This document shows, piece by piece, positions 1 to 7,659 of a stretch of 32,100 nt of DNA. Each line of letters begins with the position of its first letter. Within the stretch, counting starts at the first letter, position 1. Below the pieces are notes generated by a model, which saw only the letters and a program-made list of their open reading frames with translations, searched no databases and was not told the origin of the DNA. Both the position numbers and the translations under genes were made by a program. Origin of the DNA: Thermodesulfobacteriaceae bacterium (GTDB lineage: Bacteria; Desulfobacterota; Thermodesulfobacteria; Thermodesulfobacteriales; Thermodesulfatatoraceae); the NCBI GenBank assembly GCA_015494065.1, contig WGCA01000014.1:1-32100 (forward strand). Reading direction: 5' to 3'.

Positions 1-2
1 GT

Positions 3-353
3 CTTTACGTGATTCATTTTCCTACGGTCTGGGCTGGTCCTTTTGATGTTCCCCGAGAAGAACTATTAGAAACCCTTAAAATTGAAGCTGAAAAAAGATT
101 AGAAGAAGCCGTCAAAAAATTTGAGGAAGCTGGGGTAAAAGTACAAAAACTTGTACGTGAAGGCTCTCCTGCCAGTGAAATTATTAAGGCTGCTTCGGAA
201 GAAGACGTTGACCTCATTGTTATGTCGAGTCACGGTACCCATAGCACCAAAAGTTACCTAGGAAGCGTAGCCAGAGGTGTACTTGATCGTACGCCTAAAA
301 ACGTCCTTATAGTTAAGCCTGCTGACCTCCCTGATCCTTTCGCGGTGCCCTAA
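3..353 (+). CDS. Universal stress protein (UspA family), 5' end outside the window
   Basis: This is the last 116 residues of a UspA-fold protein; the reading frame is open to the window edge, so the true start lies upstream. The visible part begins in a beta strand (LYVIH) and continues through an amphipathic helix rich in Glu and Lys. It then reaches the strand DVDLIVMSSHG and the terminal block with LGSVARGVL and the closing strand NVLIVKP. This matches the second half of a single-domain Usp, where the Gly-rich loop before LGS normally binds ATP phosphates. Here the usual first glycine of that loop is Ser (SSHG) and the loop is about one residue short, so nucleotide binding is uncertain. 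It lies 64 bases before the trehalose operon on the same strand, which fits a stress context. The family is clear, but the specific role is not known. Confidence 0.88.
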   Translation, partial: LYVIHFPTVWAGPFDVPREELLETLKIEAEKRLEEAVKKFEEAGVKVQKLVREGSPASEIIKAASEEDVDLIVMSSHGTHSTKSYLGSVARGVLDRTPKNVLIVKPADLPDPFAVP

Positions 354-381
354 AATCGGGGAAAAACAGGCATAATAAGCC

Positions 382-417
382 TTGGCAGACGGCCGGCCTA
401 AACTTAATATGTAACCA
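382..417 (+). promoter_or_regulatory. Candidate sigma-70 promoter of the trehalose operon
   Basis: TTGGCA (382-387, five of six consensus bases) and TAATAT (405-410, four of six) are separated by 17 bases. The predicted transcription start falls at about 416-418, right at the ATG of the next gene, and there is no Shine-Dalgarno sequence before that ATG. A GGCCGGCC octamer occurs in the spacer (391-398) and again at 420-427, forming an inverted or direct repeat pair around the start site. A weaker CATAAT lies at 371-376 without a matching -35 element. This is sequence inspection only. Confidence 0.45.
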
Positions 418-2607
418 ATGGCCGGCCGCATGATTATCGTTTCAAACCGTCTTCCGGTTACCGTCTCCAAGCGGGAAGGAAAGCTAAACTTTCAACCAAG
501 TGCCGGGGGCCTGGCCACGGGTTTAGGCTCTTTTTACCGAGAGACAGGAGGGGTTTGGCTGGGCTGGCCGGGGATTTCGCTGGAATCCATCAGGGGCCGG
601 GAAGAAGAAGTTGAGGAAAAACTGGCTGAACTTTCTTGCAAGCCGGTATTCCTCAGTCAGCGTCAGATCGAAAATTTCTATTACGGCTTCTCTAACAAGA
701 CCCTCTGGCCCCTTTTTCACTACTTTTTACAATACGCCGTCTTTGACCAAAAACTTTGGGAGGCCTACCGCCGGGTAAACCGCCTCTTCTGTGAGGCGGT
801 TTTGGAAGTAGCCGACCCTGACAGTACTATCTGGGTACACGATTACCAGCTCCTTTTGCTGCCGCATCTTTTGCGGGAGAGATTACCCCGGGCCTCTATC
901 GGCTTCTTCCTCCACATCCCCTTTCCTTCCTTTGAGATTTTTCGCGTCATCCCCTGGCGTAAAGAACTCCTGGAAGGGATGCTCGGAGCGGACCTGGTAG
1001 GGTTTCATACTTACGACTACGTAAGGCACTTTATAAGTTCGGTAAGGCGCCTTCTCGGTTACGACCATCAGCTGGGGCTCATCACCACCGCCACCCGGGT
1101 GATCCGGGTGGACGCCTTCCCCATGGGGATTGACTACGAAAAATTTGCCCGGAGTGTGGAAAAGAAGGAGGTCAAACAGGAGATAAAGCGCATTCGCCGT
1201 CGAATCGGCGAGCGGAAGGTTATTCTTTCGGTTGACCGGCTTGATTACACCAAAGGGATAGCCCAGCGCCTGAGGGCATATGACCAGCTCTTGGAAAAGT
1301 ACCCGGAATACAAAGAAAAAGTAGTTCTAATCCTGGTGGCGGTTCCTTCCCGTACCAGGGTGGAACACTACATGTTGCTCAAAAGGGAAGTGGATGAGCT
1401 TATCGGTCGCATTAACGGACGTCACGGGGCCTTTGGGTGGACCCCGGTCTGGTATCTTTACCGGTCGCTTCAGTTTCCCACCCTGGCCGCCCTTTACAAC
1501 CTGGCGGACGTGGCCCTGGTTACCCCTTTTCGTGACGGCATGAACCTCATCGCCAAGGAATATGTAGCCAGTACCCCAGCAGACAAAGGCGTGCTGGTCC
1601 TCTCTGAGATGGCCGGGGCGGCCTCAGAGCTCGGTGAGGCCATCATTATCAACCCGCACAACCTCAACCAGATGACAGAGGCCATGCGGGAAGCCCTGGA
1701 AATGGAACCAGAAGAAAAGCGTACCCGTAATAACCTTATGAAATATCGCCTCCGACGCTACGATATACACCGCTGGGCCCAGGAATTCGTCCAAAAATTA
1801 CAAGAAGTAAAAGAACTTCAGCAGGAATACGTGGCCCGTCAGGTAACCCCCCGGCTGCTACAAAAAATAAAAGAAGACTTCCTGGCGGCCCAAAGCAAAA
1901 TCGAATTTCTGGACTACGACGGCACCCTGGTCGGCTTTACCACCAGGCCAGAGGCCGCCCGACCAGACGCGGAACTGCTCAGAATTATCGAAAAACTCGG
2001 GCAAATACCCGGAAACGACGTGGTGATTATCAGCGGCCGGGACAAGGACACCCTTACCCGCTGGTTCGGTGAACTTCCCGTATATCTGGTGGCCGAACAC
2101 GGAATCTGGGTACGGGCCCCAGGGAGAGATTGGGAGATGATTGAACCTTTAAGTACCGACTGGAAGGAGGCCATTCGCCCCATTATGGAAAATTTCGCCG
2201 ATTTGACCCCCGGGGCCTTTATCGAAGAGAAGGATTACGCCCTGGTCTGGCATTACCGGCGGGCAGACCCGGAGCTTTCTTCGGTGAGAGCCAGGGAATT
2301 GAAAGAAGCCCTCTATGACGTCACCCAGAACCTCGATTTGTTGGTCCTTGAGGGTAATAAAGTTATTGAGGTTAAGCCGATAAATGTAAATAAAGGGCGG
2401 ACAGCGCGCTACTTTCTGGAGAAAAAGGACTACGAATTTATTTTGGCGGTAGGGGACGACTGGACAGACGAAGATCTTTTTGAAGCCATGCCAGAGGAGG
2501 CCTATACCATAAAGGTTGGTTTCGGGGTATCACGGGCCAAATATCAGGTAGAATCTTACCGGGAAGTACGCAAAATTTTGCGATATTTGGTCGAAGAAAA
2601 TGGCTGA
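418..2607 (+). CDS. otsAB: Bifunctional trehalose-6-phosphate synthase/phosphatase
   Basis: The protein makes trehalose in two steps: NDP-glucose plus glucose-6-phosphate gives trehalose-6-phosphate, which is then dephosphorylated. The N-terminal GT20 synthase spans about residues 4-465. It has the glycine loop near 28-37, WVHDYQLLLLPH (139-150), HIPFPS (166-171), the Arg/Lys pair in SVDRLDYTKG (271-280) and DGMNLIAKE (373-381). The C-terminal HAD phosphatase spans about 494-725 with the nucleophile block LDYDGT (498-503), ISGRD (538-542), AEHGIW (559-564) and the metal motif GDDWTDED (679-686). Both active sites look intact. The length of 729 residues suits a fused enzyme. The start at 418 has no Shine-Dalgarno site; ATG at 430 (residue 5) is an alternative and costs nothing conserved. 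The last 8 bases overlap the next gene. Confidence 0.95.
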   Translation: MAGRMIIVSNRLPVTVSKREGKLNFQPSAGGLATGLGSFYRETGGVWLGWPGISLESIRGREEEVEEKLAELSCKPVFLSQRQIENFYYGFSNKTLWPLFHYFLQYAVFDQKLWEAYRRVNRLFCEAVLEVADPDSTIWVHDYQLLLLPHLLRERLPRASIGFFLHIPFPSFEIFRVIPWRKELLEGMLGADLVGFHTYDYVRHFISSVRRLLGYDHQLGLITTATRVIRVDAFPMGIDYEKFARSVEKKEVKQEIKRIRRRIGERKVILSVDRLDYTKGIAQRLRAYDQLLEKYPEYKEKVVLILVAVPSRTRVEHYMLLKREVDELIGRINGRHGAFGWTPVWYLYRSLQFPTLAALYNLADVALVTPFRDGMNLIAKEYVASTPADKGVLVLSEMAGAASELGEAIIINPHNLNQMTEAMREALEMEPEEKRTRNNLMKYRLRRYDIHRWAQEFVQKLQEVKELQQEYVARQVTPRLLQKIKEDFLAAQSKIEFLDYDGTLVGFTTRPEAARPDAELLRIIEKLGQIPGNDVVIISGRDKDTLTRWFGELPVYLVAEHGIWVRAPGRDWEMIEPLSTDWKEAIRPIMENFADLTPGAFIEEKDYALVWHYRRADPELSSVRARELKEALYDVTQNLDLLVLEGNKVIEVKPINVNKGRTARYFLEKKDYEFILAVGDDWTDEDLFEAMPEEAYTIKVGFGVSRAKYQVESYREVRKILRYLVEENG

Positions 2608-3265
2608 AGAAATCCTTTTTCACGTAAAAGACTGTGCCCTGGTCTCAATTTCAACGGGGGTTAAAGCTTACATCCTGACCGAACTTTTAGACCACCTGAA
2701 GCAGGTGGAAATAGGTTGTCTTTATTATCATTTTTGGGCGCGTCAGCTCCGCCCCTCTTTTGACCACCCGGAATTCCATAACGATTTCGCCGCTTGGGTT
2801 CACCGTGAACTCCACGATTGGGTCCTGGCGGAACGTTTAAACCTCATCGCCCCGCATGAATTTCATAACCTTGAAGAGCTTAGGGAAGAACTAATTAACG
2901 TGCTTGAAGAACGCTTTGACGAAAGTGGTGATCTTCCCTGGCGCAAGGCGGAAAAGCCCTTTTATTTCGTCAAGAGTCAGATCGTGGTCATCGATACCGG
3001 GCGTCGTCTGAACCATCCCCGACAATTGCTGGAGGTGGTCCCTTCTTTATCTCAGGGCAGCATTTTTTACCACTTTATTGACGCCCGCCGCCGTACCCCG
3101 GAGCGTATCGATGACTTTCGGGCCTGGCTTTCCGCCTTCTCTCCGGAATACGACGATTTGTCGGCCCGTTTGGCCGCCATAGACCCCTATTTTCTCACTC
3201 TCACCGAAATCAGAAACCAGCTAGCCGTGGTCTTTGAAGACTATTTCGGGGAAAACCATGAATGA
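2600..3265 (+). CDS. DUF5752-like protein with two internal repeats
   Basis: The protein has 221 residues and no signal peptide or membrane segment, and its function is unknown. It resembles the DUF5752 family, which I recall as a neighbour of trehalose glycosyltransferases; that assignment is from memory. The sequence shows an internal duplication, about residues 5-106 and 119-215. Both halves carry, in order, an F-x-(V)-K segment, a TG pair, a G-(C/S)-x-(Y/F)-YHF block (39-45 and 153-159), an Arg-rich turn, DF-x-AW (62-66 and 172-176), and a closing helix ending VLEERF or VFEDYF. The gene overlaps otsAB by 8 bases (ATGGCTGA) and treT by 8 bases (ATGAATGA). It is therefore almost certainly translated with both and probably assists or regulates trehalose synthesis. 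That role is inference. Confidence 0.75.
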   Translation: MAEEILFHVKDCALVSISTGVKAYILTELLDHLKQVEIGCLYYHFWARQLRPSFDHPEFHNDFAAWVHRELHDWVLAERLNLIAPHEFHNLEELREELINVLEERFDESGDLPWRKAEKPFYFVKSQIVVIDTGRRLNHPRQLLEVVPSLSQGSIFYHFIDARRRTPERIDDFRAWLSAFSPEYDDLSARLAAIDPYFLTLTEIRNQLAVVFEDYFGENHE

Positions 3266-4505
3266 GGAACTCCTGAAACGTTACGAAGCCATCGTTGGTC
3301 AGGACGTCATCGACCAGTTATGTCAGATGGCCGCCAGACTCAAAGACGCCCGGGTCCTCCACGTAAATTCTACCCGTTACGGAGGGGGAGTGGCGGAGAT
3401 CTTGCGCAGCATGGTCCCTTTAATGGAGGCCCTGGGACTTTCGGTAAGATGGGAGGTGATTTCAGGAGACGATAGCTTCTTCCAAGTGACCAAATCCTTC
3501 CACAACGCCCTTCAGGGGTTCCCTATTGAATTCACCGAAAAGGCCATCAAAACTTACGAAGAAAACAACCGTACCGAATTTGAAAAACTGGAAAAGTTTC
3601 TGCAAGAGGCAGATTTTGTCTTTATCCACGACCCTCAGCCGGCCTTCCTCATAAAATTCATGCCCGAGCGGAAAAACCGCTGGATCTGGCGCTGTCACAT
3701 CGATCTGTCCCGGCCCTACCGGCCGGTGTGGCGCTATTTACGAAACGTGGTGGTGGATTACGACGCAAGCATCTTCTCCATGCCGGATTTCACCCAACCC
3801 CTCCCCCACCCCCAGTACATCATTCCTCCGAGCATTGACCCTTTGACGGAAAAAAATATGGAGCTTCCGCCGGAAGAAATAAAATCCGTCTACGACCGTT
3901 TTGGGCTTGACCCTGCTAAACCCATTGTCCTCCAGGTCTCCCGGTTCGATCGGTTTAAAGACCCGGTGGGAGTAATAAGGGCGGCGCTTTTGGCCATGAA
4001 GTTCCTTCCTTTTCAGTTGGTTTACGCCGGAGGGGGAGCCGCCGACGACCCCGAGGGAGAAATCGTCTACCAGGAAGTACTTGCCGCCGCCAAAGATCAT
4101 CCCGACATCCATATCCTTTATCTGCCCCCTGACGCTCACCGCACCATCAACGCCCTCCAGCGGGCCGCCCACGTGGTGCTCCAAAAATCACTAAAAGAAG
4201 GTTTTGGGCTTACGGTAACCGAGGCCATGTGGAAATTTAAGCCGGTGATAGGAGGAGATACCGGGGGGATACGGCTCCAAGTGGTAAACCACCACACGGG
4301 CTTTTTGGTGCATACTCCCGAAGGGGCGGCCCTCCGGATCCGCTATCTCCTCTTTTACCAGGATAAATGTTATGAAATGGGACAAAAAGCCCACCGGTTT
4401 GTCAAAGAAAACTTTCTAATTACCCGTCACGTGCGGGATTACCTCTCCCTCATGTTGGCCTTCATCTCCGGCAACGGAGAAAGGATCGAGTTAGAGACCC
4501 TTTAG
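3258..4505 (+). CDS. treT: Trehalose glycosyltransferring synthase TreT (GT4)
   Basis: TreT reversibly joins NDP-glucose and free glucose to give trehalose, a second route beside the upstream OtsAB. The 415-residue protein has the two-domain GT-B fold of family GT4. The acceptor domain has HVNSTRYGGGVAEIL (35-49). A TreT-typical stretch runs through RCHIDLS (145-151), IFSMPDF (172-178) and PPSIDPL (190-196). The donor domain has VSRFDRFKDP (227-236) with the Arg and Lys that hold the nucleotide sugar phosphates, and the GT4 E-x7-E motif at 314-322 (EGFGLTVTE). An in-frame ATG at 3234 would add 8 residues, but ATG 3258 has GGGG upstream and the classic 8-base overlap with the preceding gene. 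The 3' end overlaps pdxA on the other strand by 15 bases. Confidence 0.92.
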   Translation: MNEELLKRYEAIVGQDVIDQLCQMAARLKDARVLHVNSTRYGGGVAEILRSMVPLMEALGLSVRWEVISGDDSFFQVTKSFHNALQGFPIEFTEKAIKTYEENNRTEFEKLEKFLQEADFVFIHDPQPAFLIKFMPERKNRWIWRCHIDLSRPYRPVWRYLRNVVVDYDASIFSMPDFTQPLPHPQYIIPPSIDPLTEKNMELPPEEIKSVYDRFGLDPAKPIVLQVSRFDRFKDPVGVIRAALLAMKFLPFQLVYAGGGAADDPEGEIVYQEVLAAAKDHPDIHILYLPPDAHRTINALQRAAHVVLQKSLKEGFGLTVTEAMWKFKPVIGGDTGGIRLQVVNHHTGFLVHTPEGAALRIRYLLFYQDKCYEMGQKAHRFVKENFLITRHVRDYLSLMLAFISGNGERIELETL

Positions 4506-5438
4506 GCGGTTTTTGGCCAGTCGATAGGCGAGTTCAATGGCCGCCACCAGACTCTTTTCCTGAGCCACCCCCTGCCCGGCAATATCATAAGCCGTTCCGT
4601 GATCAACCGAAGTCCTGATAATGGGAAGTCCCAGGGTGACGTTTACGCCATCTTCAAAATGGAGGAGCTTAAAGGGGATGAGGGCCTGGTCGTGGTAAAG
4701 GCTTACCACCAAATCGAAATCTCCTTTAACGGCCCGGTAAAAGAGGCTGTCAGCGGGATAGGGACCGTAGAGGGGGATACCCTGTCTCCTGGCCTCTTCC
4801 ACCGCAGGCCGCAGGACCTTTTCTTCTTCGTCTCCAAAAAGGCCGCCTTCGCCCGCGTGTGGATTGAGGGCCGCCAAGGCTAGTCTCGGTTCTTCGGGCT
4901 TGAGGTCTTTTAAAAACCGGTAAGCCAGCCGGGTGACGCGCAGGATCTGAGGGACCGTTACGAGTTCAGGGACCTTACGGAGCGGTACGTGAATGGTGAC
5001 CAGCACCACTGAGAGTCGTTTGCCGTAAAAGGCCATGGCCACTTCCTTGGACCCGGTAAGGGCTGCCAACATCTCGGTGTGCCCGGGGAAGGGTTCCCCG
5101 GCCAATTTCAAGGCCGCCTTGCTAATGGGGCAGGTTACCAGACCAATAAGTTGCCCTTCTAAACAGAGGCGCACCCCTTCTTTGATGTAACGCACCATGG
5201 CCCGGGCCGTCTCTTGGTTCGGAGCCCCAGGCCGATAGGGCAGTTGGGAAAGGGATATAATCTCCGCCGAAGGCAGGGGAAGCGAAAGCTTCTGGGCGGC
5301 TTCCTTAAGAAGATTCTCATCCCCCAAAACGGCCAGCGCCAAATCTTCAGGAAAGGGGTGAGTCAGGGCCTTTAAAATCAACTCCGGCCCCACCCCGGCA
5401 GGGCAACCCATGGTCACACCAAGGCGAATTTTAGACAT
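4491..5438 (-). CDS. pdxA: 4-hydroxythreonine-4-phosphate dehydrogenase
   Basis: PdxA oxidises 4-phosphooxy-threonine with NAD(P)+ to a product that loses CO2 and feeds PdxJ in the DXP-dependent vitamin B6 pathway. The 315-residue protein matches the family length. It has the N-terminal TMGCPAGVGPEL, then HTEML (substrate and metal region), HVPLRKVP with the first metal His, and ALNPHAGEGGLFGDEE with the second. The C-terminal block has LYHDQALIPFK with the third metal His, then NVTLGLPIIRTSVDHGTA, which lines the active site. The ATG overlaps the stop of the upstream radical SAM gene by 8 bases (ATGTCTAA), so the two are co-translated. The partner pdxJ is at 10814-11539. Confidence 0.95.
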   Translation of the reverse strand: MSKIRLGVTMGCPAGVGPELILKALTHPFPEDLALAVLGDENLLKEAAQKLSLPLPSAEIISLSQLPYRPGAPNQETARAMVRYIKEGVRLCLEGQLIGLVTCPISKAALKLAGEPFPGHTEMLAALTGSKEVAMAFYGKRLSVVLVTIHVPLRKVPELVTVPQILRVTRLAYRFLKDLKPEEPRLALAALNPHAGEGGLFGDEEEKVLRPAVEEARRQGIPLYGPYPADSLFYRAVKGDFDLVVSLYHDQALIPFKLLHFEDGVNVTLGLPIIRTSVDHGTAYDIAGQGVAQEKSLVAAIELAYRLAKNRLKGL

Positions 5439-6360
5439 AGTAGTAAAGGCGCCGTTTAAAGACCCTGGTCTTAATCTTTTTCTCCCTCACCAGCGTTTCC
5501 AGAAGGGAGAGTGTTTCCTTAAAATCGTAAGAGAGGGCCGCGGCGATTTCCTCAGACGGAGAAGGCCGATGGGCCAAAAGAGAAATTATTTCACTAACCG
5601 AAGGCTTACGGTCCCCACCCCGATTTGCCAGGGCCTCGGTGGAGATGACCTCTGCCGGGGGGTCAAAATAGCGGGCCAATTCTTCCAGGCGTTTCAAGGG
5701 AACCGCCTTGGCCACCGGATAAGCCGGCGGCCGATCCACGGTGTTCAATTGCACGCGCTGGGGCCTGATACGTTCCACTTGGGCGACTATGGCTTCCACT
5801 TCTTCAGGGGAATCGTTGACCCCACCTACCAGCATTACTTCAAGCCAGATCTCTCCGCCAAATTCCTCCCTTAAGGCACAAAGCCCATCCACGATCTGAG
5901 CCAGCCTGAGCCCGGGAACCGGCCGGTTAAGGCGCCGGAAGGTCTCCTCCCGCCCGGCGTCAAGGGAGGGGAGGATAAGATCACAGCGCGCTACTTCGTC
6001 CCTTACTTTCTTGTCCCAGAGGAGAGAAGAATTGGTCAGGAGACAGACCGGCCGATCCGTCAGGGATTTGGCCGTTTCAATAAGACGGCCCAGTTCGGAG
6101 TGTAGCGTGGGTTCCCCTGAACCGGCAAAAGTGAGGACCTCAAAATGAAGGTCCGCCTCGGCCAGCCTTTCCCGCAAAGCCTGCTCGATAAGGGATACGG
6201 GCTGGTAAGGACGCCGTTCCAAGGTGTGAATTCTGGTGGGGCCGATTTCGCAATAAAGGCAGTCAAGAGAACAAATTTTGGGCCCTAAGGGGTCTACCCC
6301 TAAAGAAAGCCCCAATCTTCGCGATTTAACCGGCCCGAAAACAAAGCGCGTGGGTTCCAT
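5431..6360 (-). CDS. Radical SAM protein, COG0731/TYW1-like, function unknown
   Basis: The 309-residue iron-sulfur enzyme carries the CX3CX2C cluster motif at Cys30, Cys34 and Cys37 (CSLDCLYC). It also has the SAM-binding GEP segment in FAGSGEPTLHSE and a TIM-barrel pattern (CLLTNSSLL, LPSLDAG, VMLVGGVND). The best family match from memory is the COG0731 'wyosine-like' group. The archaeal or eukaryotic TYW1 it resembles modifies tRNA-Phe, but bacterial members have no agreed substrate. The last 75 residues or so, after SEIISLLAHRPS, look like a winged-helix module (alternating short helices and a basic hairpin RVFKRRLYYYV). The gene sits between aroF (stop TAA one base before this ATG) and pdxA (8-base overlap), so all three are one transcript. 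Confidence 0.85.
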   Translation of the reverse strand: MEPTRFVFGPVKSRRLGLSLGVDPLGPKICSLDCLYCEIGPTRIHTLERRPYQPVSLIEQALRERLAEADLHFEVLTFAGSGEPTLHSELGRLIETAKSLTDRPVCLLTNSSLLWDKKVRDEVARCDLILPSLDAGREETFRRLNRPVPGLRLAQIVDGLCALREEFGGEIWLEVMLVGGVNDSPEEVEAIVAQVERIRPQRVQLNTVDRPPAYPVAKAVPLKRLEELARYFDPPAEVISTEALANRGGDRKPSVSEIISLLAHRPSPSEEIAAALSYDFKETLSLLETLVREKKIKTRVFKRRLYYYV

Positions 6361-6361
6361 C

Positions 6362-7495
6362 TTAGGGTTTGGGCGCCAACTGTTGCATGGTATGCCTGGC
6401 CACCAGGTCTTTCATTTCCAGATAGGCCTTGCGGGCCCGGTCAAGATATTCGAGAAAACAGGGCAGTTCTTCTAAATATAGGGCCTGAGGACCGTCACAA
6501 AGCGCAGTCTCTGGTTGCGGATGAAATTCCACCAGGACCATATTGGCCCCGGCGATGACGCCCTGAGCCGCCACGTGATAAATGTCCTTGATCCCGTCAG
6601 GGGCTTGGGCCCGGGAGCCAATAGGGTGAGAGGGATCCACGCATACCGGAAGCTTAGTAAGACGTTTTACCACCGGCACGTGACCGAAATCCACCAGGTT
6701 GCGGTGAGGGTCCCCTAGATGGGTCCGCACCCCGCGCAGACAAAAAATGATATTGTGGTTACCTTCGCTGGCTATATACTCACAGGCGTTGAGACTCTCC
6801 TCGATGGTCAGCCCCATCCCGCGCTTGTAAAGCACGGGAAACTCCTGCTGGTTCCCCACCGCCTTTAAGAGTTCGAAATTCTGGGCGTTACGCGTTCCAA
6901 TCTGGAGCATCACCCCGGTAGGATGGCCGGTCTGTTCCAGGGCCTCCCAGATCTCTTCGATATGATGGGGGGCCAGGACCTCCATGGCGATGACCTCGAT
7001 GCCGTATTTGCCGGCCATTTCAAAGAGCCAGGGGAGACACTCTTTACCGTGGCCCTGGAAATCGTAGGGGGAAGTACGGGGTTTGTAGGCCCCCATCCGG
7101 GCGGTCCGGATTCCGTTCTCCTGCAAGGCCTTAAAGATGGCTTCAGTATTTTCTTTGGTGTCAACGGCACAGAGCCCCACAAAGACGTGAAAAGAGTTTT
7201 GGTCAAAATGGAGCCCCCGGTAATCAAACCCTATGGGCTCCAGGTCGCCGTGGCGGCCAATCTGGCGGTATTTAGCCGAAATACGGATGGCCTTTTCCAC
7301 CCCGGGCAGACTCTGGATCACCTCCAGCGGGATCTTGCGCGTGTCACCGATGAGATGGATCTCTACCACCTTCCGGGTAATCCCTTGGTATTCCGCTACC
7401 TGCGTGCGTACCCCCTCAAACTGGGAAAGATACCTCATCAGGATCTGATATTCCGTGCTCTCAGGGGTAACGTCAGGCTTTAAAATGATGATCAT
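6362..7495 (-). CDS. aroF: 3-deoxy-7-phosphoheptulonate (DAHP) synthase
   Basis: The enzyme condenses phosphoenolpyruvate with erythrose-4-phosphate in the first step of the shikimate pathway. A regulatory-type N-terminal domain of about 75 residues (beta strand MIIILKPDV onwards, as in the Thermotoga enzyme) precedes a TIM barrel. Catalytic and binding residues of the type I family are present: Cys in VGLCAVD, Arg and KPRTSP in RMGAYKPRTSP, Arg in GTRNAQ, Lys in LYKRGM, Arg in CLRGVRT, His in DPSH, Glu in VEFHP and Asp in CDG. Several flanking positions differ from the usual type I-beta wording (GPC is GLC, CERG is CLRG). I chose ATG 7495, because GGAGGT at 7509-7504 sits 8 bases before it. 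The longer frame starting TTG 7501 would be only 2 bases from that site. Feedback control through the N-terminal domain is likely by analogy. Confidence 0.92.
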   Translation of the reverse strand: MIIILKPDVTPESTEYQILMRYLSQFEGVRTQVAEYQGITRKVVEIHLIGDTRKIPLEVIQSLPGVEKAIRISAKYRQIGRHGDLEPIGFDYRGLHFDQNSFHVFVGLCAVDTKENTEAIFKALQENGIRTARMGAYKPRTSPYDFQGHGKECLPWLFEMAGKYGIEVIAMEVLAPHHIEEIWEALEQTGHPTGVMLQIGTRNAQNFELLKAVGNQQEFPVLYKRGMGLTIEESLNACEYIASEGNHNIIFCLRGVRTHLGDPHRNLVDFGHVPVVKRLTKLPVCVDPSHPIGSRAQAPDGIKDIYHVAAQGVIAGANMVLVEFHPQPETALCDGPQALYLEELPCFLEYLDRARKAYLEMKDLVARHTMQQLAPKP

Positions 7496-7659
7496 GACCA
7501 ACCACCTCCAAAAATGCTTTAAAAGGCATTGTAACTCTCCTCAAGCGCTTTGCAATTTTGGCCCCTTTTAAAGCGCTAAAAATTAAAAAATCGTTTGATT
7601 TTTGGAAATTTATTAGCTTAGATGATTTAAAAATATTTATTTAAAAAGGAGGCGCCAAA
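7496..7659. promoter_or_regulatory. Divergent intergenic region with aroF promoter and palindromes
   Basis: This AT-rich region separates aroF (-) from mscS (+). For aroF there is a good promoter on the minus strand: TTGCAA (7555-7550), a 16-base spacer, and TACAAT (7533-7528), five of six bases. The predicted start near 7521 leaves a leader of about 25 bases ending in GGAGGT (7509-7504). An AAGCGCTT palindrome (7543-7550) overlaps the spacer and -35, a second copy AAGCGCT is at 7571-7577, and AATGC...GCATT (7513-7530) covers the -10 and start. These could be operators. For mscS only a weak candidate is visible, TTGATT then TTAGAT with 17 bases between, while its ribosome site AAGGAGG (7646-7652) is strong. 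Confidence 0.55.

Noticed and set aside
3738-4184. 148-codon minus-strand frame inside treT
   Set aside because: TreT motifs on the plus strand are intact, and the minus frame has no ribosome site or domain.
5410-5874. 154-codon plus-strand frame opposite the radical SAM gene
   Set aside because: Shadow of a gene with clear catalytic motifs; composition is Phe/Arg/Gly rich and unlike a real protein here.
6923-7483. 186-codon plus-strand frame opposite aroF
   Set aside because: It mirrors the codon pattern of aroF, has no ribosome site and no recognisable domain, while aroF is a complete enzyme.
6362-7495. AroF as a catalytically dead or different aldolase because of CLRG and GLC wording
   Set aside because: All PEP- and metal-binding residues I can place are present, and LRG also occurs at that position in the E. 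coli type I enzymes, so normal DAHP synthase is the simpler reading.
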